NCBI GenBank assembly: GCA_963814865.1
Contig: CAWFEN010000015.1
Location: 62,001 to 126,000 of the forward strand
Length of the DNA: 64,000 nt
Origin: AP-15 sp963814865
GTDB taxonomy: Bacteria > Pseudomonadota > Alphaproteobacteria > ATCC43930 > CGMCC-115725
Reading direction: 5' to 3'
A program made the position numbers and the translations under genes. A model generated the notes under the pieces. It saw only the letters and a list, made by a program, of their open reading frames with translations, did no database searches and was not told the DNA's origin. Positions within the stretch are counted from its first letter, which is position 1. Every line of letters begins with the position of its first letter. Shown one piece after another: positions 15,808 to 27,987 of this stretch.

Positions 15808-16950
15808 TCAGTTCAGGAACGCAGGCTGTTCAAAGGTACCGTTGACGATCGGCGCCGGATTGACCTTCAGCCATTTGTCCAGGATCGTCGAGTAGACGCT
15901 GCGGAAGTCCATGTTCGGGTTCAGGTCACCCTGGACCAGATGCTCGGGCTTGAGCGACGGCATCTCGCCATAATGGCCGCCCTTGACCTTGTCGCCGAGC
16001 ACAAAGGCGACACCGCCGGCGCCGTGATCGGTCCCCGAACCGTTGTCGCGGACGCGACGGCCGAACTCCGAGAACATCAGCAAGATCACGTTATCGGCGT
16101 GTTCGTGTTCGCGCAGGTCCTTCATGAAGGCGTCGACGCCTTCGGTTACCGCGGTCCACAAATTGCCGTGGCCGGGGTTCTGGCCGGCATGCGTATCGAA
16201 AGTGCTGTGGTCGCAGTAGAAGATACGGCTGCCCAGATCGGCCAGATGCGTCTGAGCGATGCCCTTGAGCTTGCGGGCGATCGGCGTGTTCGGATACTGC
16301 ACCGTTGAAGAATACTTCTGCGGCGCCACCTTCAGAATATCCTCGCCCTTCAGCGAATCGATGCCGGTATCGGCCATGTAGTCCATGACGGCGCCGACGC
16401 CGATCGCCGGTTTGTACATCGCTGCAAACCGTTCGAGAATCTGCTTGCGCTGCTCGCCCTGAATGGTCGGCAGGAAGCCGTACTTTTCCAGCGCCCCGCC
16501 GACGCACGCCACCGGCACGCCCGGCACCGCCAAGGCCCGTGGCAGGCTCGGCCCGAAGCTGACGGTGGTGACGACGTTCTCCTTCTTGGGGTCGAACTCG
16601 CGGGCCACCCGGCCGAGCCAGCCTTCGGTTCCGACCTTGACCGGTTCGCAGGTGTGCCAGATGTCCATGGCCCGGAAGTGGGACCGCGGCGATTCCTTCC
16701 AACCGACGCCGTGCAGGATGGCGAGCCTGCCGTCATCCCAGAACTGCTTCAGCGGCGCCATGTAATGCGGGATGCCGTATTGCCCGTCGAGATGCATGAT
16801 CTGGTTATCGGGGATCCCGACCGCCTTCCGATTGTCGCGGTACAGCGGGTTGTTGTAGGGGATCACCGTATTCAGATAGTCGTTTCCGCCCGTCAGTTGC
16901 AGCACAACAATGACGGGATCCTTCTGTGTTGCTGCCTGTGCTTCTGGCAT
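15808..16950 (-). CDS. DUF1501 family protein
   Basis: A 380-residue member of the DUF1501 family, which is related to alkaline phosphatases and sulfatases. It has VLQLTGGNDYLNTVIPYN near the start, ILHGVGWKESPRSHFRAMDIWHT, HSTFDTHAGQ and FSEFGRRVRDNGSGTDHGAGG, the usual conserved blocks. Unlike many members it lacks a twin-arginine signal: it starts MPEAQAATQKDP, so it is predicted to be cytoplasmic. An AGGAGG lies 8 bases before the start. It is 33 bases after the DUF1800 gene. The DUF1800-DUF1501 pair is conserved widely but has no proven activity that I know of. Confidence 0.88.
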   Translation of the reverse strand: MPEAQAATQKDPVIVVLQLTGGNDYLNTVIPYNNPLYRDNRKAVGIPDNQIMHLDGQYGIPHYMAPLKQFWDDGRLAILHGVGWKESPRSHFRAMDIWHTCEPVKVGTEGWLGRVAREFDPKKENVVTTVSFGPSLPRALAVPGVPVACVGGALEKYGFLPTIQGEQRKQILERFAAMYKPAIGVGAVMDYMADTGIDSLKGEDILKVAPQKYSSTVQYPNTPIARKLKGIAQTHLADLGSRIFYCDHSTFDTHAGQNPGHGNLWTAVTEGVDAFMKDLREHEHADNVILLMFSEFGRRVRDNGSGTDHGAGGVAFVLGDKVKGGHYGEMPSLKPEHLVQGDLNPNMDFRSVYSTILDKWLKVNPAPIVNGTFEQPAFLN

Positions 16951-16983
16951 TGTGACTTCCTCCTCGTCTGATCGGTTCAGTCG

Positions 16984-18390
16984 TTACGCGAATTGATACT
17001 CTCTTGTCGCCGCAATCAGCTGCAGCATTTCGGCCGCACGCTGGTCCGCTATCTGGGCATTGGAATCACTGTCCCAGGAGACCTGGCCCCACTCCTTGGC
17101 CTGGGCGGTGAGCTCGTGCTTGGTGTCCGAGCCGACCTGCACCGGGCCCAGCAGGTCCAGGCACCCGTCGACGAGCTGCTCGGGGCCCAACGCGCCGTGC
17201 ACCTTCAGCCGGTTGATTATGGCGCGAACGCCCGGCAGCGACGTGTCGCCGACCTTTTCCGCGACAAAGTTGACCCGGGCCATCAGGGAGCCGCTGTTGA
17301 TCCACTCCTTGCCGGTGTGCCAGCCCTCGACCGAGGGCGGATTGAGCATGTCCTGGCCCATATAGGTGGGCTGCATCGACAGCTCGCCATATCCGGGCCT
17401 CGGAAGCTCATGGCCGCCGACCAGCCGGAGCGTGCCGACCACCACTTCGGCCGGGGATTTCATGTGCTGATAGCGGGCGTTCTTGAAGAAATCCGAATTG
17501 AACAGCACCCGCAAGACGGCGCGTATGTCAAACTTCGAGTCGCGGAACGCTCCCACCAGGGTATCGATCGCCTTCTGGTCGCGCGGTGGCTCGATCGGCC
17601 AAGCGGGCACCTGCGGCTCATCGGCGACGAAGAAGTTGTACAAGTGCCGGCAGATGAATCGCCCGCAGGCCGGCTGTTGCACCACGATGTCGATGATGTG
17701 TTCGCCGTTGAAGCGACCCCGATGGCCGAGGAACTCCTTTTCGCCGTCATCGTGATCTTCGGGACGATATTGGAATTTCCAGGGGAACCGGCCATAGGGT
17801 GCCCGTGGGATCTTGGTCTCGAAGGTCCAGCCGGTGAAAGCCCGTGAGCACTCACGAACATCCTTCTCGGTATAGTTGCCGGCGCCGAGGCTGAACAGTT
17901 CGAGCAGCTCGCGGCCCCAGTTCTCGTTGACCGCCGTCCCGTGATTCTGCTGATTGTCGAGCCAGAAAATCATCGTCGGGTTTCTGGCGATGGTGAGCAG
18001 CAAGTCGCGGTAATTGCCCATGCCGCGCTCGCGGAACAGATTGATCTGCTCCAGCAACTGGTCGTAATTGTCCACCTTCGAATTGCCGGTGGCAAAGACA
18101 TGATGCCAGAACAGCGCCATCTTCTCTTCGAGCGGCCGCTGGGTGTTCACCAGATAATACATCCAATTGACGTTGCCCATCGGCGGCTGGCCGCCGGGCA
18201 GCAACGACGCCGGCTGGTAGCGCAGCAGCGTGTAGGCGTCGACCGGCGGCTGCGTCTCAGGATTCAGCAGCTCCTCGACCGTCGCTTCGTAGCCCTTGGC
18301 AGCGCGCGCTTCGATCTCGTCGCGGCCTGCTCCGAAACCGGCGCGTCGCATCAGGTGCGCCATCAGGGCGATGTCGTCTTGGTATGCCAT
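16984..18390 (-). CDS. DUF1800 family protein
   Basis: A 468-residue DUF1800 protein. The start MAYQDDIALMAHLMRRAGFG at 18390 is supported by an AGGAGG 8 bases upstream. A longer frame to 18426 adds a basic stretch without a ribosome binding site. Conserved blocks are LMRRAGFGA, FWHHVFATGNSKVDN, NWGRELLELFSLGAGNYTEKDV, ECSRAFTGW and PPSVEGWHTGKEWI. Function is unknown, and the family is nearly always paired with DUF1501, as here. It is the promoter-proximal gene of a three-gene operon lying between two irr copies. No signal peptide is visible. Confidence 0.88.
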   Translation of the reverse strand: MAYQDDIALMAHLMRRAGFGAGRDEIEARAAKGYEATVEELLNPETQPPVDAYTLLRYQPASLLPGGQPPMGNVNWMYYLVNTQRPLEEKMALFWHHVFATGNSKVDNYDQLLEQINLFRERGMGNYRDLLLTIARNPTMIFWLDNQQNHGTAVNENWGRELLELFSLGAGNYTEKDVRECSRAFTGWTFETKIPRAPYGRFPWKFQYRPEDHDDGEKEFLGHRGRFNGEHIIDIVVQQPACGRFICRHLYNFFVADEPQVPAWPIEPPRDQKAIDTLVGAFRDSKFDIRAVLRVLFNSDFFKNARYQHMKSPAEVVVGTLRLVGGHELPRPGYGELSMQPTYMGQDMLNPPSVEGWHTGKEWINSGSLMARVNFVAEKVGDTSLPGVRAIINRLKVHGALGPEQLVDGCLDLLGPVQVGSDTKHELTAQAKEWGQVSWDSDSNAQIADQRAAEMLQLIAATREYQFA

Positions 18391-18548
18391 CTTGGGCCTC
18401 CTCCTGGTGGTAGTTGTCCGTCGCAATGGGAAGGTTCGGTGTCGTACCTCGAGCCTGTGGGTGATACGGCTCTTCCGTAAAAACCGGGACGGCGGCGACC
18501 CGCCAGCGTCAAAAGCAGCGGGACGTGGGCACGCCCTTCATTGGAACG

Positions 18549-18576
18549 ATTTTATGCTAGCTGAGGGGACTGTCAA
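18549..18576 (-). promoter_or_regulatory. Strong sigma-70 promoter of the DUF1800 operon
   Basis: On the minus strand a perfect TTGACA (18576-18571) and TAAAAT (18554-18549) are 16 bases apart, giving an untranslated leader of about 150 bases. I see no Irr-type palindrome overlapping it. Confidence 0.65.
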
Positions 18577-18651
18577 GCGGCCCCCGCAAGAAGCGCGAAT
18601 ATTCTTGTCCGCGGAGTGCGGCGCGACTGCGCAGCATCGAGCGCCGTCCGT

Positions 18652-19074
18652 TCAGCGAGCCTCCGGGCAGACGCGAACGATGATGTCGACGCCGAGGATC
18701 TCGGTACCCGCGGGAGGCAGCGGCAGCCCGCTGACGGTCAGCTGATGCGCCGGGATGTCCTGCAGCCTGCCGGTCGCCTCGCAGAAGAAGTGATGGTGGT
18801 CGGCCGTGTTGGTGTCGAAATAGGAGCGGCCGGGTTCGACGACGACCTCGCGCAGCAGCCCCGCCTCGGTGAACTGGTGGAGGGTGTTGTACACCGTCGC
18901 GAGCGATACCTGAACGGCCGAAGCCGCAGCCTCGGCGTGCAGCTGCTCGGCGGTGACGTGGCGATCCTCGTTAGCCAGCAGGAGGCGCGCCAGAGAAATC
19001 CGCTGGCGCGTCGGCCGCAGGCCCACCGCGCGCAGACGCGCGACCGGGTCGAATGAGATGCGCGCCATGGTCAT
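18652..19074 (-). CDS. irr: Iron response regulator, Fur superfamily (copy 2)
   Basis: A second Irr, 140 residues from the ATG at 19074, with alternative ATGs at 19083 and 19068. It keeps GLRPTRQRISLARLLL, VSLATVYNTLHQFTEAGLL and SYFDTNTADHHHFFCE. By eye it is nearly 80% identical to copy 1, diverging mainly at the ends and in the loop after the recognition helix. A duplication with the DUF1800 operon between the copies explains the layout. A TTATAT hexamer lies 7 bases upstream of the chosen start, as in copy 1. Slightly different recognition-helix surroundings (SAVQVSLATVY against AGIPVSLATIY) could give different targets. Confidence 0.87.
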   Translation of the reverse strand: MTMARISFDPVARLRAVGLRPTRQRISLARLLLANEDRHVTAEQLHAEAAASAVQVSLATVYNTLHQFTEAGLLREVVVEPGRSYFDTNTADHHHFFCEATGRLQDIPAHQLTVSGLPLPPAGTEILGVDIIVRVCPEAR

Positions 19075-19081
19075 GTGACAC

Positions 19082-19087
19082 ATATAA
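19082..19087 (-). promoter_or_regulatory. Candidate -10 of irr copy 2
   Basis: TTATAT on the minus strand lies 7 bases before the ATG at 19074, the same geometry as irr copy 1. A good -35 is not evident. Confidence 0.3.
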
Positions 19088-19134
19088 GATGTTGCGGCGG
19101 AAAAATAAACAACCTTGATGCGATAGCCTGCGCG

Positions 19135-20528
<1,394 letters not shown>

Positions 20529-20532
<4 letters not shown>

Positions 20533-21326
20533 CAAACGGCTCCCGGCCGGGCAGTTTCGGCCGAGCCCGCAGCGGCCGCAGCGGACGGATCAGCGCCGCC
20601 GCCGGCCAGGGCAGCGAGCAGAATATGGGGAACATCCGAAAACACGGAGGCGACCCCCCAGCCGAAGAGAGTACGAGCCCGCGCGGCATCGTTGACCGTG
20701 TAGGCCAGCACAGAATAGCCCGAATTGACGATTTCGGCTACGATCGCGGGGCGCAGAAGGCGGTGGTCGGCATGGATCGCCGCGCAGCCTTGCGACTCGG
20801 CGCGGGTGCGCCAATTCTTCGGGACCGAATGGAACAGCAGGCCGCGGGGAATCTGCGGCGCGTGCTCGCGCGCTGCCGCCAGCGCGTCGGGCAGAAAGCT
20901 CGAAATCAGCGCCGGCAGCCGCACCGGCCACAGCCGGGCGAGCAGCCCGGCCGCCGCCGCCCCGGTGTCGGCGCCGCCGCCCCGCGCCGCCTTCACCTCG
21001 AGGTTCACGCCGAGGCCGAGTTCGGCGAGCACGGCTATCGCCTCGTCGAGCGTCGGCACCAATTCTCCGGCAAAGGAGCGGTCGAACCAACCGCCCGCGT
21101 CGCACCGCCGAATCGCCGCGAGGGAGAGCGCCGCCACCCGGCCGCTCCCGTTCGTGGTTCGCCCCAGCCGATCGTCATGCATCAGGATCGGCGCCCCGTC
21201 CACGGTCAGGCGCACATCGAACTCGACCCAGCCGCAACCGAGCGCCTTTGCCCGGCGGAACCCGGCGAGCGTGTTCTCCGGCGCGCAGGCGGCGGCGCCG
21301 CGATGGCCGATCACCCTCGGCAGCAC
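20529..21326 (-). CDS. ugpQ: Glycerophosphodiester phosphodiesterase
   Basis: This GDPD-type TIM barrel hydrolyses glycerophosphodiesters to glycerol-3-phosphate and an alcohol. It begins near RVIGHRGAAACAPENT, with the catalytic HR and E-N-T motif, followed by EFDVRLTVDGAPILMHDDRLGRTT (metal and general acid site) and VNLEVK. No ATG is available. The GTG at 21326 gives 265 residues, and a CTG at 21377 overlapping the pnp stop is the alternative. It lies directly downstream of pnp on the same strand and is translationally coupled to the nitronate-monooxygenase-like gene. Symbol by similarity only. Confidence 0.85.
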
Positions 21327-21373
21327 AGGCAGTGCGGGAAGCGTGGCGCCGTCCCGCCCGGCAGCCCGGATCT

Positions 21374-23507
<2,134 letters not shown>

Positions 23508-23545
23508 TCGGACTCATCCTTTGCGGAAAACAGGCCGGCGGCGCG

Positions 23546-23630
23546 GTCCCGGCGATCCGGGACGCGCGGGCATGCCGGCGATGGCAGCAGCGCTCCCGGG
23601 CCGACGCATCAGACGGGCCGCCGGCCCGTC
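23546..23630 (-). promoter_or_regulatory. Two hairpins in the rpsO-pnp intergenic leader
   Basis: Perfect 7-bp stems occur at 23612-23630 (GACGGGC / GCCCGTC) and 23546-23563 (GTCCCGG / CCGGGAC), between the rpsO stop and the pnp start. In E. coli the same spacer holds a terminator and the RNase III site used for pnp autocontrol. A similar role is inferred from position. Confidence 0.4.
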
Positions 23631-23680
23631 GAAGCGACAGGACGCCGGGAGGGTCGATGGCGCGCAATCGCGACAATTTA

Positions 23681-23950
23681 TCAGCGGCGCAAACCGAGAC
23701 GTCCGATCAACGTCTCGTAACGGCCGACGCTCGACCGTTTGAGGTAGTCCAGCAGCCGGCGACGCTGGCCGACCATGACGAGCAATCCGCGCCGCGAGTG
23801 AAAGTCTTTCTTATGCGACGCCAGATGATCGGTGAGATTGCGGATGCGCTCGCTCAGCACCGCCACCTGCACCTCGGGCGACCCGGTGTCGGCCGGTTTG
23901 GTGGCGTATTCGACAATGAGCGCCTGTTTGCGCTCGGCAGTAATCGACAT
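23681..23950 (-). CDS. rpsO: 30S ribosomal protein S15
   Basis: Eighty-nine residues, the standard S15 length. It begins MSITAERKQALI and contains the conserved TGSPEVQVAVLSERI, LTDHLASHKKDFHSRRGLL and RRRLLDYL blocks that contact 16S rRNA helices 20-22. It lies 13 bases after truB and upstream of pnp, the conserved order. The start ATG at 23950 is preferred over a longer frame because it gives the exact family length. Confidence 0.97.
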   Translation of the reverse strand: MSITAERKQALIVEYATKPADTGSPEVQVAVLSERIRNLTDHLASHKKDFHSRRGLLVMVGQRRRLLDYLKRSSVGRYETLIGRLGLRR

Positions 23951-23963
23951 CGATCCGCCCTCT

Positions 23964-24878
23964 TCAACGATTGATGACCCGCAGTGGTCGAAGACCGCCG
24001 TTTTCGATCCTCGCAAGCGCGACCAGAGCATGGTCGTGCCACGCGCCGACGAGCGTCCCGCAGTCCATTCGGGCGAGATATGCCCGGCCGTCGGGATCGC
24101 ACGGCGTCACGCACTGCCCGCAACGCAGTCGCGCGGCTTCGGCCGCCGCCAAGGCCAGAGCCGGGATGCCGTCCAGCACAGTCTCGATCGGGAGCAGATG
24201 TCCGCACGCATCGCCAATATGGCGCCAAACCGCGACGGTTTCCAGCGGAATCGCCTGCGCTTCGGTAAAACTGCCGACCGAGAGCCGACGCAGCCGGGCG
24301 ACATGCCCCAAGGTTCCGAGAGAAGCGGCGAGGTCGCGGGCGAGAGCGCGGATGTAGGTGCCCTTGCCGACGACGGCGTCGAAATCGGCATGGTCGCGGT
24401 CGGGCATGCCGAGCAGCCGCAGCGCCGCGACCGCGACCGGCCGCGCCGCCAGTTCGGGCGGCGCGGCGGCGCGGGCGAGCGCATAGGCGCGACGGCCGCC
24501 GATCTTGATCGCCGAATAGGCCGGCGGCGATTGCAGGATCGTGCCGATGAAGCGGGGCAGCACCGCCTCGATCGCCACGCGGCTCGGCCGCGCTGCGGTT
24601 TCGCCGGTGATCGCGCCTTCGCCGTCGTCGGTGGCGCGCGTAACGCCCCAGCGGATACTAAAGCGGTAACATTTGCGGTCGGCCATCGCAAAGCGGACGG
24701 TCTTCGTCGCTTCGCCGAGCGCGATCGGCAAGACGCCCGTCGCCAGCGGGTCGAGGGTGCCGGCGTGGCCGGCCTTGGCCCCGGTGGCGCGGCGCACGAT
24801 CTCGACCGCACGGTGCGAGCTGAGCCCCAGCGGTTTGTCGATGACGAGCCAGCCATGCCAGCCGGGCTCAACCGGCAT
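23964..24878 (-). CDS. truB: tRNA pseudouridine(55) synthase
   Basis: TruB makes pseudouridine 55 in the T loop of tRNAs. The 304-residue protein shows GWLVIDKPLGLSSH, the catalytic aspartate in HAGTLDPLATGVLP (Asp43), SPPAYSAIKIGGRRAYALAR and the KGTYIRALARDLA motif. A C-terminal PUA-like part contains CDPDGRAYLAR. The start at 24878 overlaps the end of rbfA by 11 bases. The order rbfA-truB-rpsO-pnp is conserved in proteobacteria. Confidence 0.95.
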   Translation of the reverse strand: MPVEPGWHGWLVIDKPLGLSSHRAVEIVRRATGAKAGHAGTLDPLATGVLPIALGEATKTVRFAMADRKCYRFSIRWGVTRATDDGEGAITGETAARPSRVAIEAVLPRFIGTILQSPPAYSAIKIGGRRAYALARAAAPPELAARPVAVAALRLLGMPDRDHADFDAVVGKGTYIRALARDLAASLGTLGHVARLRRLSVGSFTEAQAIPLETVAVWRHIGDACGHLLPIETVLDGIPALALAAAEAARLRCGQCVTPCDPDGRAYLARMDCGTLVGAWHDHALVALARIENGGLRPLRVINR

Positions 24879-25326
24879 CGTCGGCGCTTTCGGACGGCAT
24901 CCGCTGCGGATCGAGATCGCGCCCGACCTCGGGCGACGCCAACAGGCGAGCAATCCGGTCGGCCTGATCGAACGCGACGTCGAGCGCAAAGGTCAGGCTC
25001 GGCACCCGGCGCAGATTGACCCCGCGGGCGACCAGCCCCCTCAAAAAACCGGCGCTGCGCTCGAGCGCGGCCACGGTCTCGGCCGCCTTGGCGCCGCCGA
25101 GCGGCATCACGAAAACACTCGCATTGCGCAGATCGGGGCTCATCCGCACTTCGGCGACGGTGATGTTGGCCTCGCGCAGCAGCGGATCGCGGCATTCGCC
25201 GTCGCGCAGGATTTTCGCCAGCGCGTGGCGCAGCTCTTCTCCCACTCGACGCTGGCGCTGGCTTCTGCCGCCGTCCGGCTCCGCGCCTGCGAGGCCCTGC
25301 TGCCGGTCGCGCCGTCTTCTGGCCAT
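24868..25326 (-). CDS. rbfA: Ribosome-binding factor A
   Basis: RbfA assists late 30S maturation by binding the 5' end of 16S rRNA. The 152-residue protein has the KH-like core RVGEELRHALAKIL, ITVAEVRMSPDLRNASVFVMPL and LRRVPSLTFALD. The N terminus is a basic extension (MARRRRDRQQG) and the tail is short and acidic. The ATG at 25326 was chosen over an in-frame TTG at 25350. It lies between infB (39 bases) and truB (overlap). Confidence 0.93.
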   Translation of the reverse strand: MARRRRDRQQGLAGAEPDGGRSQRQRRVGEELRHALAKILRDGECRDPLLREANITVAEVRMSPDLRNASVFVMPLGGAKAAETVAALERSAGFLRGLVARGVNLRRVPSLTFALDVAFDQADRIARLLASPEVGRDLDPQRMPSESADDAG

Positions 25327-25365
25327 CCCGAACCGCTGCGCTCCAACCAATGAAGAGACGGAGCG

Positions 25366-27987
25366 CTACAACGCCCGCGCCACTTCCTCGACCTCAAAGC
25401 ATTCGATGACGTCGCCGGTCTGGATATCCTGGTAGTTCTCGAAGGCCATGCCGCACTCGTAGCCCTCGCGCACCTCGCGGACCTCGTCCTTGAAGCGCTT
25501 CAGGGTTTTGAGCGCGCCTTCGTGGATCACGACATTGTCGCGCAGCAGCCGCACCCTGGCGCCGCGCCGGACCGCGCCCTCGGTGACCATGCAGCCGGCG
25601 ACCTTGCCGACCTTGGTAATGTTGAAGACGTCGCGGATCGAGGCGTTGCCGAGCAAGCGCTCGCGCAAGGTGGGCGCCAGCAATCCGGACAACGTCCCCC
25701 GCATGTCGTCGATCAGATTGTAGATGATTGAATAATAGCGGATCTCGACGCCGTCGCGCCGGGCGAGGTCGCGCGCCTGGGGATTGGCGCGGACATTGAA
25801 GCCGACGATCACGGCATCGGAGGCGTGGGCGAGGATCACGTCGCTTTCGTTGATCCCGCCGACGGCCGAGTGCAGCACGCGGATCGACACCTCGCTGGTC
25901 GAGATCTTTTCGAGCGAGCCGACGATCGCCTCGAGCGAACCCTGCACATCGGATTTGACCACGACCGGCAATTCCTTGGCGACGCCGGACGCGATCTGCG
26001 AGAACATCTGTTCCAGCGTGCCGCGCCCGCCCGATGCGGCGCTCGCGTCGCGCCGCCGGCGCTGACGGAAATCGGCGATGTCGCGGGCGCGACCCTCGTT
26101 CTCGGCGACGACGAAATCGTCGCCGGCAAGCGGCGTCCCGTTGAGGCCCAGCACCTCGATCGGCGTCGACGGGCCGGCCTCGGCCTGGTTCTCGCCGTGG
26201 TCGTCGACGAGGGCGCGCACGCGGCCCCATTCGCTGCCGGCAACGAAGATGTCGCCGACCCGCAATGTGCCGCGTTGGATGAGCACGGTCGCCACCGCGC
26301 CGCGGCCGCGTTCGAGCTTTGCCTCGAGCACGACGCCCTCGGCCAGGCGGTTCGGGTTTGCCTTGAGGTCGAGCAGCTCGGCCTGCAGCAGGATCGCTTC
26401 CTCAAGCCGGTCGAGGTTGGTCTTCTTCAGCGCCGACACCTCGATCGCCAGGACCTCGCCGCCCAGCTCCTCGACCACGATGTCGTGCTGCAGCAGCTCC
26501 TGCCGCACCCGTTCGGGCCGTGCATCCGGCTTGTCGATCTTGTTGATGGCGACGATGATCGGCGCCTGTGCCGCCTTGGCGTGACGGATTGCCTCGACCG
26601 TCTGCTCCATGATGCCGTCATCGGCGGCGACGACCAGCACGACGATGTCGGTGACGTTGGCGCCGCGCGCCCGCATCGCGGTAAAGGCCTGATGGCCGGG
26701 CGTATCGATGAACGTGATCTGCTGGCCGCCGGTCAGGCTGACCCGATAGGCGCCGATATGCTGGGTGATGCCGCCGGCTTCGCCGGCCGCGACATCGGTC
26801 TCGCGCAACGCGTCGAGCAGCGAGGTCTTGCCGTGGTCGACATGGCCCATGACCGTGACGACGGGCGCGCGCGGCACCAGCGCGTCAGGCAGATCCTGCT
26901 CGCCGCGCAGCCCGACCTCGACATCGGCCTCGGAGACGCGCCGCAGGCGGTGCCCGAACTCGTTGACCAGAAGCTCTGCGGTATCGGCGTCGATGACCTG
27001 ATTGATCGTCGCCATCACCCCCATGCGCATCAATGCCTTGACGACATCGGTGCCGCGCTCGGCCATGCGGCTCGCCAGCTCCTGGACGGTGATGGTTTCG
27101 GGGATGACGACCTCGCGCACGACCTTGATCTGCTCCTGCTCGCTCTGGTGCAGCCGCTGGCGCTCGCGTTCGCGGGCGCGGCGAACCGACGCCAGGCTGC
27201 GCATCCGCTCGCCTTCGTCATCGGACAGCGCGCGGGTGACCGTGATCTTGCCGGTCCGGCGCCGCATTTCGTGGCGGGGCGGCGCCGCCGGCCTTTTGAT
27301 CTCGGGGCGGGCGCCGCGGCGCGCCGCGGCCGGCGCCTCGTCCTCCTCCTCGAGCGGGACGCTGACCTTGCCGGCGGCAGCGAGAGCGGCGACCTTTGCC
27401 GCCGCTGCCTTGCCCGCCCGCTCGGCGACTTCGCGGCGCGATTCTTCGTCTTTGCGCCGCTGCGCCTCATCCTCGGAGCGCTTGCGCGCGTCCTCGTCGG
27501 CGCGGCGTCGGGCCTCCTCTTCCTCGACCTTGCGCCGGGCCTCGTCTTCGGCCTGACGGCGCGCGTCCTGGGCGGCGCGCTCTTCCTCCTGGCGACGGCG
27601 GTCGGCCTCGGCAAGAGCGACGCGGCGGCGCGTTTCGTCGTCGGCCTTGCGGGCGTCCTGCAAGGCCCGCACCCGGCCCGCTTTTTCCTCGGCGGTCAGC
27701 GCCCGGGGGATGACGACCGGGCGGCGTGCCGGCTCGGCGGTCTGCGGCCGCGGCGCCGGCGGCGCGTCGCGCGCCACCGCGGGTGCCGGCTCGGCGCGGC
27801 CGGGCTCGCTCGAACCGGGGCCGATCAGGCGTTTCTTGCGCACCTCGACGGTGACCGTCTTCGAGCGCCCATGCGAGAAGCTCTGGCGCACCTGCCCCGC
27901 TTCCGCGCTCTTGCGCAGCTCCAGCCTGCCGCTGCTGCGGGCGAGGGTCAGGGGCCGTTTCTGCTCTTCCTCAATCGCGTCGCTCAT
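25366..27987 (-). CDS. infB: Translation initiation factor IF-2
   Basis: IF-2 delivers fMet-tRNA to the 30S subunit. At 873 residues it has a long charged N-terminal region (about 1-280) rich in RRRQEEERAAQDARR-like coiled segments. The G domain follows with VTVMGHVDHGKTSLLD (G1), DTPGHQAF (G3) and NKIDKPDA (G4), then the beta-barrel domains and the C-terminal tRNA-binding domain ending GDVIECFEVEEVARAL. The start overlaps the ylxR stop by 4 bases. Repetitive charge in the N-terminal linker is normal for alphaproteobacterial IF-2. Confidence 0.97.
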   Translation of the reverse strand: MSDAIEEEQKRPLTLARSSGRLELRKSAEAGQVRQSFSHGRSKTVTVEVRKKRLIGPGSSEPGRAEPAPAVARDAPPAPRPQTAEPARRPVVIPRALTAEEKAGRVRALQDARKADDETRRRVALAEADRRRQEEERAAQDARRQAEDEARRKVEEEEARRRADEDARKRSEDEAQRRKDEESRREVAERAGKAAAAKVAALAAAGKVSVPLEEEDEAPAAARRGARPEIKRPAAPPRHEMRRRTGKITVTRALSDDEGERMRSLASVRRARERERQRLHQSEQEQIKVVREVVIPETITVQELASRMAERGTDVVKALMRMGVMATINQVIDADTAELLVNEFGHRLRRVSEADVEVGLRGEQDLPDALVPRAPVVTVMGHVDHGKTSLLDALRETDVAAGEAGGITQHIGAYRVSLTGGQQITFIDTPGHQAFTAMRARGANVTDIVVLVVAADDGIMEQTVEAIRHAKAAQAPIIVAINKIDKPDARPERVRQELLQHDIVVEELGGEVLAIEVSALKKTNLDRLEEAILLQAELLDLKANPNRLAEGVVLEAKLERGRGAVATVLIQRGTLRVGDIFVAGSEWGRVRALVDDHGENQAEAGPSTPIEVLGLNGTPLAGDDFVVAENEGRARDIADFRQRRRRDASAASGGRGTLEQMFSQIASGVAKELPVVVKSDVQGSLEAIVGSLEKISTSEVSIRVLHSAVGGINESDVILAHASDAVIVGFNVRANPQARDLARRDGVEIRYYSIIYNLIDDMRGTLSGLLAPTLRERLLGNASIRDVFNITKVGKVAGCMVTEGAVRRGARVRLLRDNVVIHEGALKTLKRFKDEVREVREGYECGMAFENYQDIQTGDVIECFEVEEVARAL

